Below are positions 24,835 through 34,360 of a stretch of DNA of 64,000 nucleotides, one piece after another; positions within the stretch are counted from its first letter, which is position 1; each line of letters opens with the position of its first letter. Position numbers and translations under genes: made by a program. The DNA is from Mangrovicoccus algicola (lineage in GTDB: Bacteria > Pseudomonadota > Alphaproteobacteria > Rhodobacterales > Rhodobacteraceae). The DNA is taken from NCBI RefSeq assembly GCF_014903745.1, contig NZ_JACVXA010000010.1:1-64000 (forward strand), in the 5' to 3' direction. The notes under the pieces were generated by a model. The model was not told the DNA's origin, searched no databases, and was given only the letters and a program-made list of their open reading frames with translations.

Positions 24835-26147
24835 CAATACAGGCTCCGCGGCAGCCAGAGCGCGAGGCCCGGCCAGAAGATCAGGAGGGCGGTGAAGGCA
24901 AGCATCAGCACCGCATAGGGAATGGCCCCTTTGACCACGTCCGAGAAGGGACCGCCATCGCTGCGCACCCCCTGCACGACATAGAGGTTCATCCCCACCG
25001 GCGGGGTGATCATGCCCAGCTCGCTCATCAGCACGACGAAGATGCCGAACCAGACCGGGTCGATCCCCGCGGCGGTGACGATCGGCACGACGACCGGGAT
25101 GGTCAGCACCTGCATGGACAGCACGTCCATGAACATGCCGAGGATCAGGTAGAACACCATCAGGGCGAATAGCAGCGCGACCGGGGTCAGCCCCAGCCCC
25201 GCCACCCAGGCCGAGACCGTGCCGGTGATGCCGCCCAGGGCCAGCGTCACGTTCAGCGTGAAGGCCGCGCAGATGATCAGCAGGATCATGCCCGTGGTCT
25301 TCGCCGTCTGGCGGAAGCAGGTATCGAGGAAGGCGAAGCTCAGCCGCCCCTCGCGCCAGACGAAGAGCAGCGCGACGATCACCGCCAGCGCCGCGCTTTC
25401 GGTGGGCGTGGCGATGCCCAGGTAGATGGAGCCCATGACGATGGCGAAGACGGTGGCGGCGGGGATCAGGTGCAAAAGCCCGCGCAGCTTGGCCTCAAGC
25501 GGCACCTCCGCCTCGGGGCGGGCGGCATCGGACAGGCCGCGGCGGCGCAGCCACAGGCTTTCGCCGGTCACGAAGACCATGAACAGGGCCGTCAGCAGAA
25601 GCCCGGGGATCACCCCTGCCACGAAGAGCTGCCCGACCGAGACCGAGGCCAGCGAGCCATAGACCAGCAGGTTGACCGAGGGCGGGATCAGGATGCCCAG
25701 CGTGCCGCCCGCCGCCAGAGATCCCAGCGACCGGTCGGGCCGGTAGCCGCGTTCCCCCAGCGCCGGCAGCGCCACGGTGCCGACGGTCGCGGCGGTGGCC
25801 ACGGAGGATCCGGAGGTGGCGGCGAACAGCGCGCAGGAGCCGATATTGGTGTGCAGAAGCCCGCCGGGCAGCCGTCCCAGCCACAGCGACAGCGCGCCGT
25901 ACATCCGGTCGGCCATGCCCGAGCGCAGCAGCAGTTCGCCCAGCAGGATGAACAGCGGGATCGCGGTCAGCACGCTCTCGTTGGAGACGCCCCACAGCAC
26001 CGGCCCCATGCTGCCCAGCAGGACCGGCCCGTAGAGGATCATGCCCCCCGCGACGCCGAGCGCCACCATCACCACCGCCACGGGCAGCCCGATCAGCAGC
26101 AGCCCCATCATCACGGTGAAGCCCAGAAGGATGTCGATGATCGTCAT
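24834..26147 (-). CDS. dctM: TRAP transporter large permease DctM
   Basis: 437 residues with about 12-13 hydrophobic segments and the DctM family signatures FILLGELLLRSGMADRMY, GSLAAGGTLGILIPPSVNLL and GMFMDVLSMQVLTIPVVVPI. With the small permease and the periplasmic receptor upstream it forms a sodium-driven importer for an organic acid or related anion. It starts 10 bases after the DctQ stop and overlaps the amidase start. Confidence 0.95.
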   Translation of the reverse strand: MTIIDILLGFTVMMGLLLIGLPVAVVMVALGVAGGMILYGPVLLGSMGPVLWGVSNESVLTAIPLFILLGELLLRSGMADRMYGALSLWLGRLPGGLLHTNIGSCALFAATSGSSVATAATVGTVALPALGERGYRPDRSLGSLAAGGTLGILIPPSVNLLVYGSLASVSVGQLFVAGVIPGLLLTALFMVFVTGESLWLRRRGLSDAARPEAEVPLEAKLRGLLHLIPAATVFAIVMGSIYLGIATPTESAALAVIVALLFVWREGRLSFAFLDTCFRQTAKTTGMILLIICAAFTLNVTLALGGITGTVSAWVAGLGLTPVALLFALMVFYLILGMFMDVLSMQVLTIPVVVPIVTAAGIDPVWFGIFVVLMSELGMITPPVGMNLYVVQGVRSDGGPFSDVVKGAIPYAVLMLAFTALLIFWPGLALWLPRSLY

Positions 26148-26157
26148 GAAAGGGTCC

Positions 26158-26712
26158 TCAGCGGGCGTGGAGCTGGTCGAGTTCCTCGCTCAGCTCCTCC
26201 TCGGCGGATTTGGGATTGAACTCGGCGGCGACCTGCCGGATGCGGCCCCGCGCCACCAGCATCAGCGCGCGCAGCGACAGCCACAGCGCGGCGACGGCAA
26301 ACAGCGCCAGCGCCCCGTACCAGGCCGCCTGCGGCCAGATCAGCGGCGTCCGCCAGGGCGTGGCGGCGGTGGATTTGTAGGCGATCGTGTCGGCGATGAC
26401 GCCCCAGCCGACATAGAGGAAGAACAGGCCCAGAAGCCCGAGGCTGAGCACCGAGGCAAGGTCGATCCAGGCCTGCACGGACAGCGCAAAGCGGCGGTGC
26501 AGCACGTCGATGCGCACATGCGCCCGGTCGATCAGCGCGACGGTGAAGGCGGCGGCGGCGCCGAAGGCCAGGATGTAGCCGCCCAGCTCGTCCGCCCCCT
26601 GAAGCGAGGTGTTGAAGGCCTTGCGCAGCACCGTTTCCAGCGCGACGAAGCCCGACAGGAACAGAAGCGCGGCCCCGAAAAGCCGGCTGATCCAGGTGGC
26701 GAGGCGGTCCAT
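26158..26712 (-). CDS. dctQ: TRAP transporter small permease DctQ
   Basis: 184 residues with four transmembrane helices (about 12-35, 50-70, 90-112 and 135-155) and the short charged C-terminal tail usual for DctQ. It supports the large permease of the same transporter. The gene lies about 50 bases downstream of the receptor gene and 10 bases upstream of dctM. Confidence 0.9.
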   Translation of the reverse strand: MDRLATWISRLFGAALLFLSGFVALETVLRKAFNTSLQGADELGGYILAFGAAAAFTVALIDRAHVRIDVLHRRFALSVQAWIDLASVLSLGLLGLFFLYVGWGVIADTIAYKSTAATPWRTPLIWPQAAWYGALALFAVAALWLSLRALMLVARGRIRQVAAEFNPKSAEEELSEELDQLHAR

Positions 26713-26763
26713 GGCGTCATCCTTGCATGGGGACCCGCGCCCGCAGGGGGCGCGGGCCGGGGA

Positions 26764-27786
26764 TCAGAACTGGTAATGCATGCCCACGGTCTCCATCCAG
26801 GAGGCCGAGCAGTCCGGGCTGACCGCGTCGCAGGTCTCTTGCCAGGCGGGGAAGGACACGTCGGTCACGGCCGTGCCGATCAGGTCGATATCCGCCTGCG
26901 ACGGCTCCACCAGGGTCAGGTCGTATTTCGTGCCGGTCTCGCAGGTCTCGCCGCCGGTATTGCAGCTGACCGCATCGACGAAGAGTTCCTCGGAATAGGT
27001 CCAGATCCGGTCGGTCAGGCGGTCGAAGGCGGCCTGCAGCTTCTCCTGCTCCTCCGGCGAAAGCTTGTTCCAGGTGTCCAGGTTAATGCCGTAGCCGTTC
27101 ATCGCCAGCTGGAAGGCGATGGGCATCATGTAGGAGGTCACTTCCGGCCAGCCCGCCGAGTTGGCCGAGGACGGGCCGGTCACGGCGCAGTCGACGACGC
27201 CGCGGGCCAGGGACTGCTGCACCTCGGCGAAGCCGAGCGGCACCGGCGTGCCGCCGACCAGCGAGATGAAATTGGCCAGGTTCTGGTCATAGACGCGCAC
27301 CTTCAGCCCCTTGAGATCCGCCAGCGAGGCGATCTCGGGTTCGCAGAACAGCACCTGCGGGCCGAAGGGCCAGACGCCCAGCAGCTTGGTGTTGAACTTC
27401 TCCTGCAGCCGGGCATCGACCTGGGGGGCGAATTCCTCCACCGTGCGCTTGCCGGTCGCGTAATCGGGGTTCAGCCCCACGAGGTCCAGGCCGAGGATCG
27501 CGGGTTCGTCGCGGCTGACCTGGCTGAGACGCAGCGAGACGATGTCGAACAGCCCGCCCTTGAGGATGCGCAGCTGCTCGGTATCCTTGATCCCGGTGAC
27601 ATCGACCGGCTGGTAATCGGCGGTCAGGTCTAGCCCGGTCTCCTCGGCGAAATTCTCGAAGAAGGGCTGCTCCACGGTCTTCTGGATCAGCCCCGTCGCG
27701 ACGGGCTGGCCCATCACGCGCAGGCTTTCGGCGCAGGCGGGGAAGGCGGCGGCGGCCAGCGCCGCGGCGGTGAGGATGTGCTTCAT
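26764..27786 (-). CDS. dctP: TRAP transporter substrate-binding protein DctP
   Basis: 340 residues with a Sec signal peptide (MKHILTAAALAAAAFPACA). Family features include the segment DLKGLKVRVYDQ and the signature GGTPVPLGFAEVQQSLARGVVDC with the conserved Arg/Asp ligand region. C-terminal cysteines (SCNTGGETCETG, and another pair near ETCDAVSPDC) suggest periplasmic disulfides, more than in a typical DctP. Ligand unknown; the operon suggests a small carboxylate or carbamoyl/amide intermediate. Confidence 0.9.
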   Translation of the reverse strand: MKHILTAAALAAAAFPACAESLRVMGQPVATGLIQKTVEQPFFENFAEETGLDLTADYQPVDVTGIKDTEQLRILKGGLFDIVSLRLSQVSRDEPAILGLDLVGLNPDYATGKRTVEEFAPQVDARLQEKFNTKLLGVWPFGPQVLFCEPEIASLADLKGLKVRVYDQNLANFISLVGGTPVPLGFAEVQQSLARGVVDCAVTGPSSANSAGWPEVTSYMMPIAFQLAMNGYGINLDTWNKLSPEEQEKLQAAFDRLTDRIWTYSEELFVDAVSCNTGGETCETGTKYDLTLVEPSQADIDLIGTAVTDVSFPAWQETCDAVSPDCSASWMETVGMHYQF

Positions 27787-27836
27787 GGGGTCTCTTTCCT
27801 GTTGGTGCGTGTTTGCCGGGCCGTGCCGCCCGTTGG

Positions 27837-28589
27837 TCAGTCGATTTCGGAGAACAGCCGGAACACCGATCCCCAGCCCTCGACGCGGGCGGGGTCGCAG
27901 CCCATTTCGCGCAGGCAATGTGCCGCGGTGACCGAGATGGAATCCAGCACCGGGATGCCCGTTTCCTGCTCGATCCCCTCGGCCACCGGGGCGCCGCGGA
28001 AATTGGTGCAGACGACGGCGATGGCGTCCGGCTTCGCCCCGGCCACCTCTCGGATCATGCCCGCGACCTGCGCGGGCGGGTAGGTGGCGAAGGAATAGTT
28101 GCCCTTGTCCTCCAGCCGCGCCTCGGCCACCACCTCGATCTCCTGCGCGGCGTAATTCGCCTGGATCAAGCTCTGGATCTCGCCCAGATAGGGCGTGACG
28201 AGGCCCAGCCGCCGGACGCCCAGCCCGCGGAAGGCGCGGTCGAAGGCCAGCATGGTGGAGGTGGCCGGGATGCCGGTGCGCGCCTCGATCGCGGCACACA
28301 GCGCGCGGTCCTTCTCCAGCCCCAGCCAGGAGGCCGAGGTGCCGTTCCAGCAGATCAGCCGCGGCCGGCATTCGGCCAGCCTTTCGGCCGCCTCGAGGAT
28401 CGGGCCTTCGGTGAACTGGGTCTGCGAGGCCTCGGACATGGAGATCTCGACCACGCGGAACCGGCCGAAATGCGCGGTCGCCGCCTCGCCGAAGGGCGAG
28501 AACATGGCCGAGGTATAGGGCTCCAGCACGGTATTGGACGAGGGCGTCAGCATGCCGACGCGCGCGCCGTCGATCAGGGAATGGGTCAC
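27837..28589 (-). CDS. Maleate isomerase-like / Asp-Glu racemase superfamily protein
   Basis: 250 residues from a GTG whose GTGA overlaps the hydantoinase-like stop. C80 (ICWNGTSASW) and C194 (VVCTNFRG) are the two active-site cysteines of the maleate cis-trans isomerase/arylmalonate decarboxylase group; PSSNTVLEP near residue 17 is also typical. The spacing closely matches maleate isomerases, which convert maleate to fumarate using a catalytic Cys. In a catabolic operon with a cyclic amidase and an amidase, maleate is a sensible end intermediate. Arylmalonate or hydantoin relatives remain possible. Confidence 0.8.
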   Translation of the reverse strand: MTHSLIDGARVGMLTPSSNTVLEPYTSAMFSPFGEAATAHFGRFRVVEISMSEASQTQFTEGPILEAAERLAECRPRLICWNGTSASWLGLEKDRALCAAIEARTGIPATSTMLAFDRAFRGLGVRRLGLVTPYLGEIQSLIQANYAAQEIEVVAEARLEDKGNYSFATYPPAQVAGMIREVAGAKPDAIAVVCTNFRGAPVAEGIEQETGIPVLDSISVTAAHCLREMGCDPARVEGWGSVFRLFSEID

Positions 28590-29980
28590 AGCAGCGTCTC
28601 CGGGGCAGTTCGTTCAACATGTTGGCCGGTGGGGGATCCGCAGGGGGTTCCGTCCAGCATCACGGTCGCGCCGCGCAGGATGGTGCGCACCGGCCAGCCG
28701 GTGATCTCGAACCCTTCCCACGGCGTGTAGTCGGATCCGTGATGCAGGTCCTGCTGCCGGATCGGGCGGGTCAGGGCCGGGTCCCACAGGGTGATGTCGG
28801 CATCCTTGCCGACCATGATCGCGCCCTTGTCGGCCAGCCCGTAAAGCCGGGCATGGTTCGTCGAGGTGATCGCGGCAAAGCGTTCCAGCGAGATGCGGCC
28901 CTTGGAGACCCCTTCGGAGAAGAGGATCGGCAGCCGCGTCTCCACCCCCGGGATGCCGTTGGGGATATTGCGGAAACTGTCGCGGGCGCCGGGGGCGTCC
29001 TTGCCCGCGCGATCGGCAAAGCGGAACGGGCAATGGTCCGAGGAAAACAGCTCGAAGCCGCCCTGTTCGATCCCCGCCCAGATCCCGTCCCAGTCCTCGC
29101 GGCCCCGCGGCGGCGGCGAGCAGACGTATTTCGCCCCCTCGAACCCGGCGCGGTCCAGGTCATCGGCCGTCAGGGTCACGTATTGCGGGCAGGTCTCGGC
29201 GAAGACCTTCGCGCCGCGCGCCCGCCCGCGCCGGATCTCGTCGAGGCTCTCGGCATTGGAGACATGCACGATGGTCAGGGGCACATCGGCGATCTCGGCC
29301 AGGGTGATGGCGCGGTGGGTGGCCTCGCGCTCCACCGGGACGGGACGGGTGCGGGCATGCCAGACCGGGTCGCCATGGCCCTCGCGATCGGCCTTGTCGC
29401 GCAGGAACTCGATGGCATCCTCGTTCTCGGCATGGACCATGACCAGCGCGCCCTGCGCCTTCGCCACGCTCATCACCTCGAGGATCTCGCGATCCGACAG
29501 CGCCAGCCCCTGATAGGTCATGAAGACCTTGAAGCTGGTATGCCCGGCGGCGATCAGCGCGGGCAGGTCCTGGCCCAGCGTGACCGGGTCGGTATCCTTG
29601 ACGATCAGGTGGAAGGAGACGTCGCACAGGCAGGCTCCGGCCGCCTTCTCGTGATAGGCGGCGACCGCGGCGCGCAGCGTCTGGCCCTCCTCGGGCAGGC
29701 AGAAGGGCAGGACCGTGGTATTGCCCCCCGCCACGGCGGCGCGGGTGGCGGAGGCGAAATCATCGGCCATCTCGATCCCCGGCCCCGAGGGCTGGGAGAT
29801 ATGGACATGGCTGTCGATCCCGCCGGGCATGGCGATCAGCCCGGCCGCCTGGATCACCTCGGCCGCCTCCGGGCGATCCTCGCCCAGCCAGGTGATGCGC
29901 CCGTCGCGGATGCCGATATTGCAGGTCGTGGTTCCCGCCGGGGTGACGACGCGCGCCCCCGCGATCAGCGTGTCCAGCAT
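28586..29980 (-). CDS. Dihydropyrimidinase/hydantoinase-like cyclic amidohydrolase
   Basis: 464 residues, start overlapping the upstream racemase stop (TGATG). Metal-site residues of the D-hydantoinase/dihydropyrimidinase/allantoinase group are all present: H58 and H60 (IDSHVH), probable carbamylated K151 (SFKVFMTYQ), H183 (MVHAEN), H239 (IVHVSN) and D315 (SSDHCPF). The enzyme should open a cyclic diamide or imide to an N-carbamoyl or amide acid in the cytoplasm. The neighbouring hydantoin racemase-like gene supports a hydantoin-like or dihydropyrimidine-like substrate. Confidence 0.9.
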   Translation of the reverse strand: MLDTLIAGARVVTPAGTTTCNIGIRDGRITWLGEDRPEAAEVIQAAGLIAMPGGIDSHVHISQPSGPGIEMADDFASATRAAVAGGNTTVLPFCLPEEGQTLRAAVAAYHEKAAGACLCDVSFHLIVKDTDPVTLGQDLPALIAAGHTSFKVFMTYQGLALSDREILEVMSVAKAQGALVMVHAENEDAIEFLRDKADREGHGDPVWHARTRPVPVEREATHRAITLAEIADVPLTIVHVSNAESLDEIRRGRARGAKVFAETCPQYVTLTADDLDRAGFEGAKYVCSPPPRGREDWDGIWAGIEQGGFELFSSDHCPFRFADRAGKDAPGARDSFRNIPNGIPGVETRLPILFSEGVSKGRISLERFAAITSTNHARLYGLADKGAIMVGKDADITLWDPALTRPIRQQDLHHGSDYTPWEGFEITGWPVRTILRGATVMLDGTPCGSPTGQHVERTAPETLL

Positions 29981-30723
29981 CAGCGCACCTCCATCGCGAT
30001 GGCCCGCGCCAGGGCCGGGGCGAGGCCGATGGCGGATTTTCCCGCGGGCTTGCAGGCGCGCCCGGCGAACCGGCCGCCCAGCCCGGCCAGGGTCATGGCC
30101 TGCGCCGTCGCGGCGGCGATCGGGTCGATCACCGGGGCCTGGACCTCGGCGGCGATCTCGGGGGCCAGCCCGGCCAGCGGCGCGCCGCCCAGGATCACCA
30201 CGTCGGCGCCCTGCTCCGTGACCGCGCGATTGGCCAGCGCCACGAGGTCGTCGCGCAGGTCGCTGCGCACGCGGGCCACGTCGACCTCGCGCGCGGCAGG
30301 GGTGCAGACCCCGGTGAACCGCCCGCCCAGCCCGGTGGCCGCGACGCAATCGGCATACCAGCGCGTCATCAGCGGCGAGAAGGTGACGATGGAGAACCGT
30401 TCGCCCATCATCGCCGCGGACATCACCGCCGCCTCGGCCATGCCGACCACCGGCAGGTCGAACAGCTCGCGCGCCCCCATCAGGCCGGGATCGCCGAAGG
30501 CGGCGATCACCACCGCGTCGATCCCGTCGAGATTCTCGGCGATCATCTCCAGCGCGATGCCGCCGGCGATCTGCGCCTCGGCCCGCGAGGCGATATAGGG
30601 GAAGCCGCGCGTCGCGGTCAGCGGAACGATCTCGGCACGGTCCCCGACCGTGGCGCGGGCGATGGCGGCCATCCGCTCGGTCATGGCGACGGTCATGTTG
30701 GGGTTCACGAGCAGCAGGCGCAT
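29980..30723 (-). CDS. Aspartate/glutamate-hydantoin racemase family protein
   Basis: 247 residues from the ATG at 30723; a GTG at 30762 overlapping the upstream stop is an alternative. The N-terminal LLLVNPNMT motif and two catalytic Cys regions (the CVAATGLGG neighbourhood and a weaker second position: ILGGAPLAGL replaces the more usual ILGCAGMAG) place it with hydantoin racemases. The absence of the second Cys at the GGAPLAG site is notable and may indicate a different reaction. It is coupled to the hydantoinase-like gene. Confidence 0.8.
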   Translation of the reverse strand: MRLLLVNPNMTVAMTERMAAIARATVGDRAEIVPLTATRGFPYIASRAEAQIAGGIALEMIAENLDGIDAVVIAAFGDPGLMGARELFDLPVVGMAEAAVMSAAMMGERFSIVTFSPLMTRWYADCVAATGLGGRFTGVCTPAAREVDVARVRSDLRDDLVALANRAVTEQGADVVILGGAPLAGLAPEIAAEVQAPVIDPIAAATAQAMTLAGLGGRFAGRACKPAGKSAIGLAPALARAIAMEVR

Positions 30724-30758
30724 CGGTCTGTCTTTCGGGTCAGGGACTTGGAAATGGG

Positions 30759-31655
30759 TCACGGGGCGGCCCCGTGGTGACGGGCCCAGTGGCGGGCGAT
30801 CTCGCGGCGGGGCGCGGTCCAGACATCGCCGCAGGCGGCGAGACGGGCCAGGACCGCCTCCAGCCCGGCGATGCGGCCGGGACGGCCGATCAGGCGCAGA
30901 TGCAGCCCCACGGACATCATCCGCGCGGCACTCGCGCCCTCGGCGCGCAGCCGCTCCAGCGCGCCGGTGACGTAATCCGAGAAATCCCGCGCCTGCACGA
31001 AGCCGCCGCCGGGGGAAAACCGCATGTCGTTGGTGTCGAAGGCATAGGGCAGGATCACGTGGCCGCCCTCCATCCGCGGGATGTCGTCGTCATAGGCATC
31101 GCTGTCATAGAGGAAGTCGCAGCGCGCCTTCAGGATCGCGCGGGTCTGCACCGAGGCCGAGGACCGGGTGTGCCAGCCCACCGGGGCCGTGCCCGTGGCG
31201 GCGGCGATGGCGGCATGGGTGCGCTCGATCACCTGCGCCTCGGCTTCGGGGTCCATGCCCGCATGGCGTTCCCACAGCCAGCCATGGCAGCTGACCTCGT
31301 GGCCGCGCGCCACCGCGTCCTGCAGCAGCCAGGGCGCGCGTTCGGCCACGCGGCCGCAGGCGGAGAAGGTCGCGCGGATGCCGTATCGCTCGAAGAGCCC
31401 GGCGATGCGGGCATAGCCCTGCCGCGTGCCATAGGCGAAATGGCTCTCCATGCACAGGTCGGGGGCGCCGCGGACCTCTTCGCGGATCTCGTAGGTGTCC
31501 TCGTTGCGCGGATCGCCGTCGCCGACGGAGAGCTCCGCCCCTTCCTCGACATTGACCACGAAGGACAGGGCCAGTTTCGCGCCATCGGGCCAGCAGGGGG
31601 CGGGTTCCTGCCCGAAATAACCCCGGAAATCGCGTCGGTCATCCATGCGGCTCAT
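30759..31655 (-). CDS. Polysaccharide deacetylase family hydrolase (PuuE-like)
   Basis: 298 residues, start in an ATGA overlap with the permease gene. The NodB-homology fold is seen in LALSFVVNVEEGAEL, ATFSACGRVAERAPWLLQDAVARGHEVSCHGWLWERHAGM and GWHTRSSASVQTRAIL. Close relatives are not sugar deacetylases but act on allantoin, cyclic imides or ureido acids (PuuE allantoinase type), with EGAEL replacing the canonical TFDDG metal motif. In an operon with a hydantoinase-like enzyme it probably hydrolyses a cyclic amide or ureide. Confidence 0.82.
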   Translation of the reverse strand: MSRMDDRRDFRGYFGQEPAPCWPDGAKLALSFVVNVEEGAELSVGDGDPRNEDTYEIREEVRGAPDLCMESHFAYGTRQGYARIAGLFERYGIRATFSACGRVAERAPWLLQDAVARGHEVSCHGWLWERHAGMDPEAEAQVIERTHAAIAAATGTAPVGWHTRSSASVQTRAILKARCDFLYDSDAYDDDIPRMEGGHVILPYAFDTNDMRFSPGGGFVQARDFSDYVTGALERLRAEGASAARMMSVGLHLRLIGRPGRIAGLEAVLARLAACGDVWTAPRREIARHWARHHGAAP

Positions 31656-32452
31656 CCCTGGATCATGCGGTTGAGACCGACGGTGCGCGCCCCGAAGGCC
31701 AGGACCAGGATGGCCAGCAGGATCAGCCCCGAGGACATGGCCGCCAGCGACGGGTCGGGCTGTTCCTCCAGGTATTGCAGCATCTTGATCGGCAGGGTCT
31801 TGTTGCGCGCGTCGGTCAGGAAGATGGAGATCGGGTAATTGTCCATCGAGGCGAGGAAGGCGAAGAGCCCGCCGGTCAGGTAGGCCGGGGCCAGGTTGGG
31901 GATCAGCACCTTCGCGATGGCCTTCGGATAGCTCAGCCCCAGCGTCCGCGCCGCGTCGATCAGCGAGAAGTCGAAGGCATTCATCGCCGCCAGCAGCGTG
32001 CGCATCACGAAGGGCAGGGTGATGACGACATGGCCCAGCAGCAGCGAGGCATAGGCGTCGCGCAGCCCCATCTCGCGGAAGAACTGCAGAAGCGCGACAC
32101 CGACCACGAGGCCCGGCATCATCAGGGGCGAGACCGCGAAGGTGGCGATGGCCTCGCGCCCGGGGAAATTTCCCCGCGCCACGGCGATCGCGGCCAGCGT
32201 GCCCAGCACCAGCGACACGGCGGTGGAGACGGTGGCCAGGTTCAGCGACATCAGCACCGCGTCCCACAGCCCCTGCCGGGTCGCCGCCTCGGCATACCAG
32301 CGGAAGGACCAGGCCGGCGGCGGCAGCGTGTAGACCGGCGAGTCGGTGAAGCTGACCACGACGGTGATGACGATGGGCAGCATCAGGAAGACCATGCAGG
32401 CCAGCCCCATGATCCAGGAAAATCCCAGGGCGAAACGGTCGGCGCGGGTCAT
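31652..32452 (-). CDS. ABC transporter permease, polyamine/opine PotC type
   Basis: 266 residues from the ATG at 32452, which overlaps the first permease by four bases. Six transmembrane helices are evident. The EAA loop (LIDAARTLGLSYPKAIAKVLIPNLAPAY) that docks on the ATPase lies near residue 180. The paired permeases, ATPase and Tat-exported receptor form a PotABCD-like importer. Confidence 0.92.
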   Translation of the reverse strand: MTRADRFALGFSWIMGLACMVFLMLPIVITVVVSFTDSPVYTLPPPAWSFRWYAEAATRQGLWDAVLMSLNLATVSTAVSLVLGTLAAIAVARGNFPGREAIATFAVSPLMMPGLVVGVALLQFFREMGLRDAYASLLLGHVVITLPFVMRTLLAAMNAFDFSLIDAARTLGLSYPKAIAKVLIPNLAPAYLTGGLFAFLASMDNYPISIFLTDARNKTLPIKMLQYLEEQPDPSLAAMSSGLILLAILVLAFGARTVGLNRMIQG

Positions 32453-33279
32453 CGGCGGGCTCCCAGGCGCGCGGCCAGCCAGCCCGAGCCCAGCACCACC
32501 ACGATGGCGATGGCCAGGAGGATGGCGGCAAGGGTGGATCCCAGCGCCTCGTTGCGCAGGAACAGGAAGGAGCGGGCGATCAGCATCGACAGGTTCTGCT
32601 GCCTTTCGCCGACGATCAGCGAGGGGATGACATACATCGACACCGCCATCGAGAAGACGAAGGCCGATCCGGCCACCACGCCCGGCAGGCTCAGCGGCAG
32701 CGTCACCCGGGTGAAGCGGAACCACGGGCTGGCGCCCAGGCTGGCGGCGGCCTCGGGCAGGCGGCTGTCGAGCTGGCGGATCACCGAATAGATCGGCAGC
32801 ACCATGAAGGGCAGGAAGACATTGGCCGCCCCGACGATCAGCGCCGTCTCGGTGAACAGCATCCGCACCGGGCGCTCGGTCAGCCCGATCCCCATCAGCA
32901 CGGAATTCAGCACGCCGTTGGCGCGGAACAGGATCGACCAGGCGAAGGCCTTGACCACCACGCCCAGCGACATCGGCAGCACCAGCGCGACGAGAAAGAC
33001 GGTCAGCCAGATCCCCTTGGCCCGCGACATGGCGAAGGCGGTGGGATAGGCGATGACGAAGGCCAGGACCGTGGTCAGCGCGGCGACGCGCAGCGTGCGC
33101 ATCAGCACGCGGATATTGTATTCATCGGCGAAGAAGGCGCGGTACTCGGCCAGGCTGAACCCCTCGGGCCCCTGCACCGATTTCGCCAGCAGCATCGCCA
33201 GCGGCAGCGCGTAGATCACCGCCAGGAAGCCGAGCGCGGGAACGGCCAGCAACCCGATCCGGTCGAGACGTCCGCTCAT
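32449..33279 (-). CDS. ABC transporter permease, polyamine/opine PotB type
   Basis: 276 residues from the ATG at 33279, overlapping the ATPase stop by four bases. It has six membrane helices and a cytoplasmic EAA-like loop (LPEAAASLGASPWFRFTRVTLPLSLPG) near residue 190. It pairs with the PotC-type subunit just downstream and belongs to the large minus-strand operon. Confidence 0.92.
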   Translation of the reverse strand: MSGRLDRIGLLAVPALGFLAVIYALPLAMLLAKSVQGPEGFSLAEYRAFFADEYNIRVLMRTLRVAALTTVLAFVIAYPTAFAMSRAKGIWLTVFLVALVLPMSLGVVVKAFAWSILFRANGVLNSVLMGIGLTERPVRMLFTETALIVGAANVFLPFMVLPIYSVIRQLDSRLPEAAASLGASPWFRFTRVTLPLSLPGVVAGSAFVFSMAVSMYVIPSLIVGERQQNLSMLIARSFLFLRNEALGSTLAAILLAIAIVVVLGSGWLAARLGARR

Positions 33280-34358
33280 GCCGCCGCCTCGTGGATCAGC
33301 GTGTCGGCCACCGACCAGCCCAGGCGCAGCTCGTCGCCGCGGGTCATGCCGCCGCGGATCCCGGGCAATTCGCACATCACCCGGTCGCTGCCTGCGGCCT
33401 CGCCATGCAGGACCGTCTTGGCGCCCAGCACCATGACATCGCGCAGCCGCGCGGAAATCGTGTTCTCGCCCTCGCCGGGAGAGATCAGTTCCGGGCGCAC
33501 GCCGATCTGGACGGGCGTGCCGGGGGCGAAGCCGCCGGGGGCGGTCAGCAGGCCGCAGCCGGTCTCGACGATGCTGCGCGCGCCGTCATCCTGGACCACG
33601 CGCCCGGACAGCCGGGTGGAAAGACCGACGAAATCCATCACGAAGGGCGTGGCGGGGCGGGCATAGAGCGTCGAGGGATCGGCGAATTGCTCGATCTTCC
33701 CGGCATTCATCACCGCGATCCGGTCGGAGACGCCCATCGCCTCCTCCTGGTCATGGGTGACGAAGATCGCGGTGATGCCGCGGTCGCGCAGCAGCGCCTT
33801 CAGCTCCACCTGCATGGTCTCGCGCAGCTTGCGGTCCAGCGCCGAGAAGGGTTCGTCCAGCAAAAGCAGGTCGGGCTGCACCACCAGCGCGCGGGCCACG
33901 GCGACGCGCTGCTGCTGGCCGCCCGACAGCGCCGAGACCGGCCGCCCGGCAAAGGCATCCATGCGCACCAGGCTCAGCGCCTCCTCCACCGGCTGCGCGC
34001 AGGCGGCTTTCGCCGTGCCGCGGGCGCGCAGCCCGAAGGCCACGTTCTCGGCCACGCTCAGATGCGGAAACAGCGCGTAGTTCTGGAACACGACCGAGAT
34101 GTTGCGCCGATGCGCGGGCAGGCGCGTGATGTTGCGCCCGCCCAGGACCACGTCGCCCTCGTCGGCCTCCATCAGCCCGGCGATGATGCGCAGAAGCGTG
34201 GTCTTGCCGCAGCCCGAGGGCCCCAGAAGCGAGACCAGCTCGCCCCGGTCCATGCGGAAGTTCATTCCCGACATGACCCGCGTGCCGCGGAAGGACTTCG
34301 CCACGCCCCAGACATCGAGATAGTGGCGCCCTGGCGCCTGCGGGGTCATGCCGGTCAT
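33276..34358 (-). CDS. ABC transporter ATP-binding protein, PotA type
   Basis: 360 residues from the ATG at 34358, two bases after the receptor stop. Walker A GPSGCGKTT at 46-54, signature LSGGQQQRVAVARAL, Walker B LLLLDEPFSALD and switch His THDQEEAM are all intact. The C-terminal 110 residues are a TOBE domain (GVRPELI) as in spermidine/putrescine and iron importers. It energises the adjacent permeases. Confidence 0.95.
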   Translation of the reverse strand: MTGMTPQAPGRHYLDVWGVAKSFRGTRVMSGMNFRMDRGELVSLLGPSGCGKTTLLRIIAGLMEADEGDVVLGGRNITRLPAHRRNISVVFQNYALFPHLSVAENVAFGLRARGTAKAACAQPVEEALSLVRMDAFAGRPVSALSGGQQQRVAVARALVVQPDLLLLDEPFSALDRKLRETMQVELKALLRDRGITAIFVTHDQEEAMGVSDRIAVMNAGKIEQFADPSTLYARPATPFVMDFVGLSTRLSGRVVQDDGARSIVETGCGLLTAPGGFAPGTPVQIGVRPELISPGEGENTISARLRDVMVLGAKTVLHGEAAGSDRVMCELPGIRGGMTRGDELRLGWSVADTLIHEAAA

Positions 34359-34360
34359 CG

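Noticed and set aside
26764-28620. 618-residue minus-strand frame including the TRAP receptor
   Set aside because: The N-terminal 278 residues are antisense-like shadow of the maleate isomerase gene; signal peptide and start lie at 27786.
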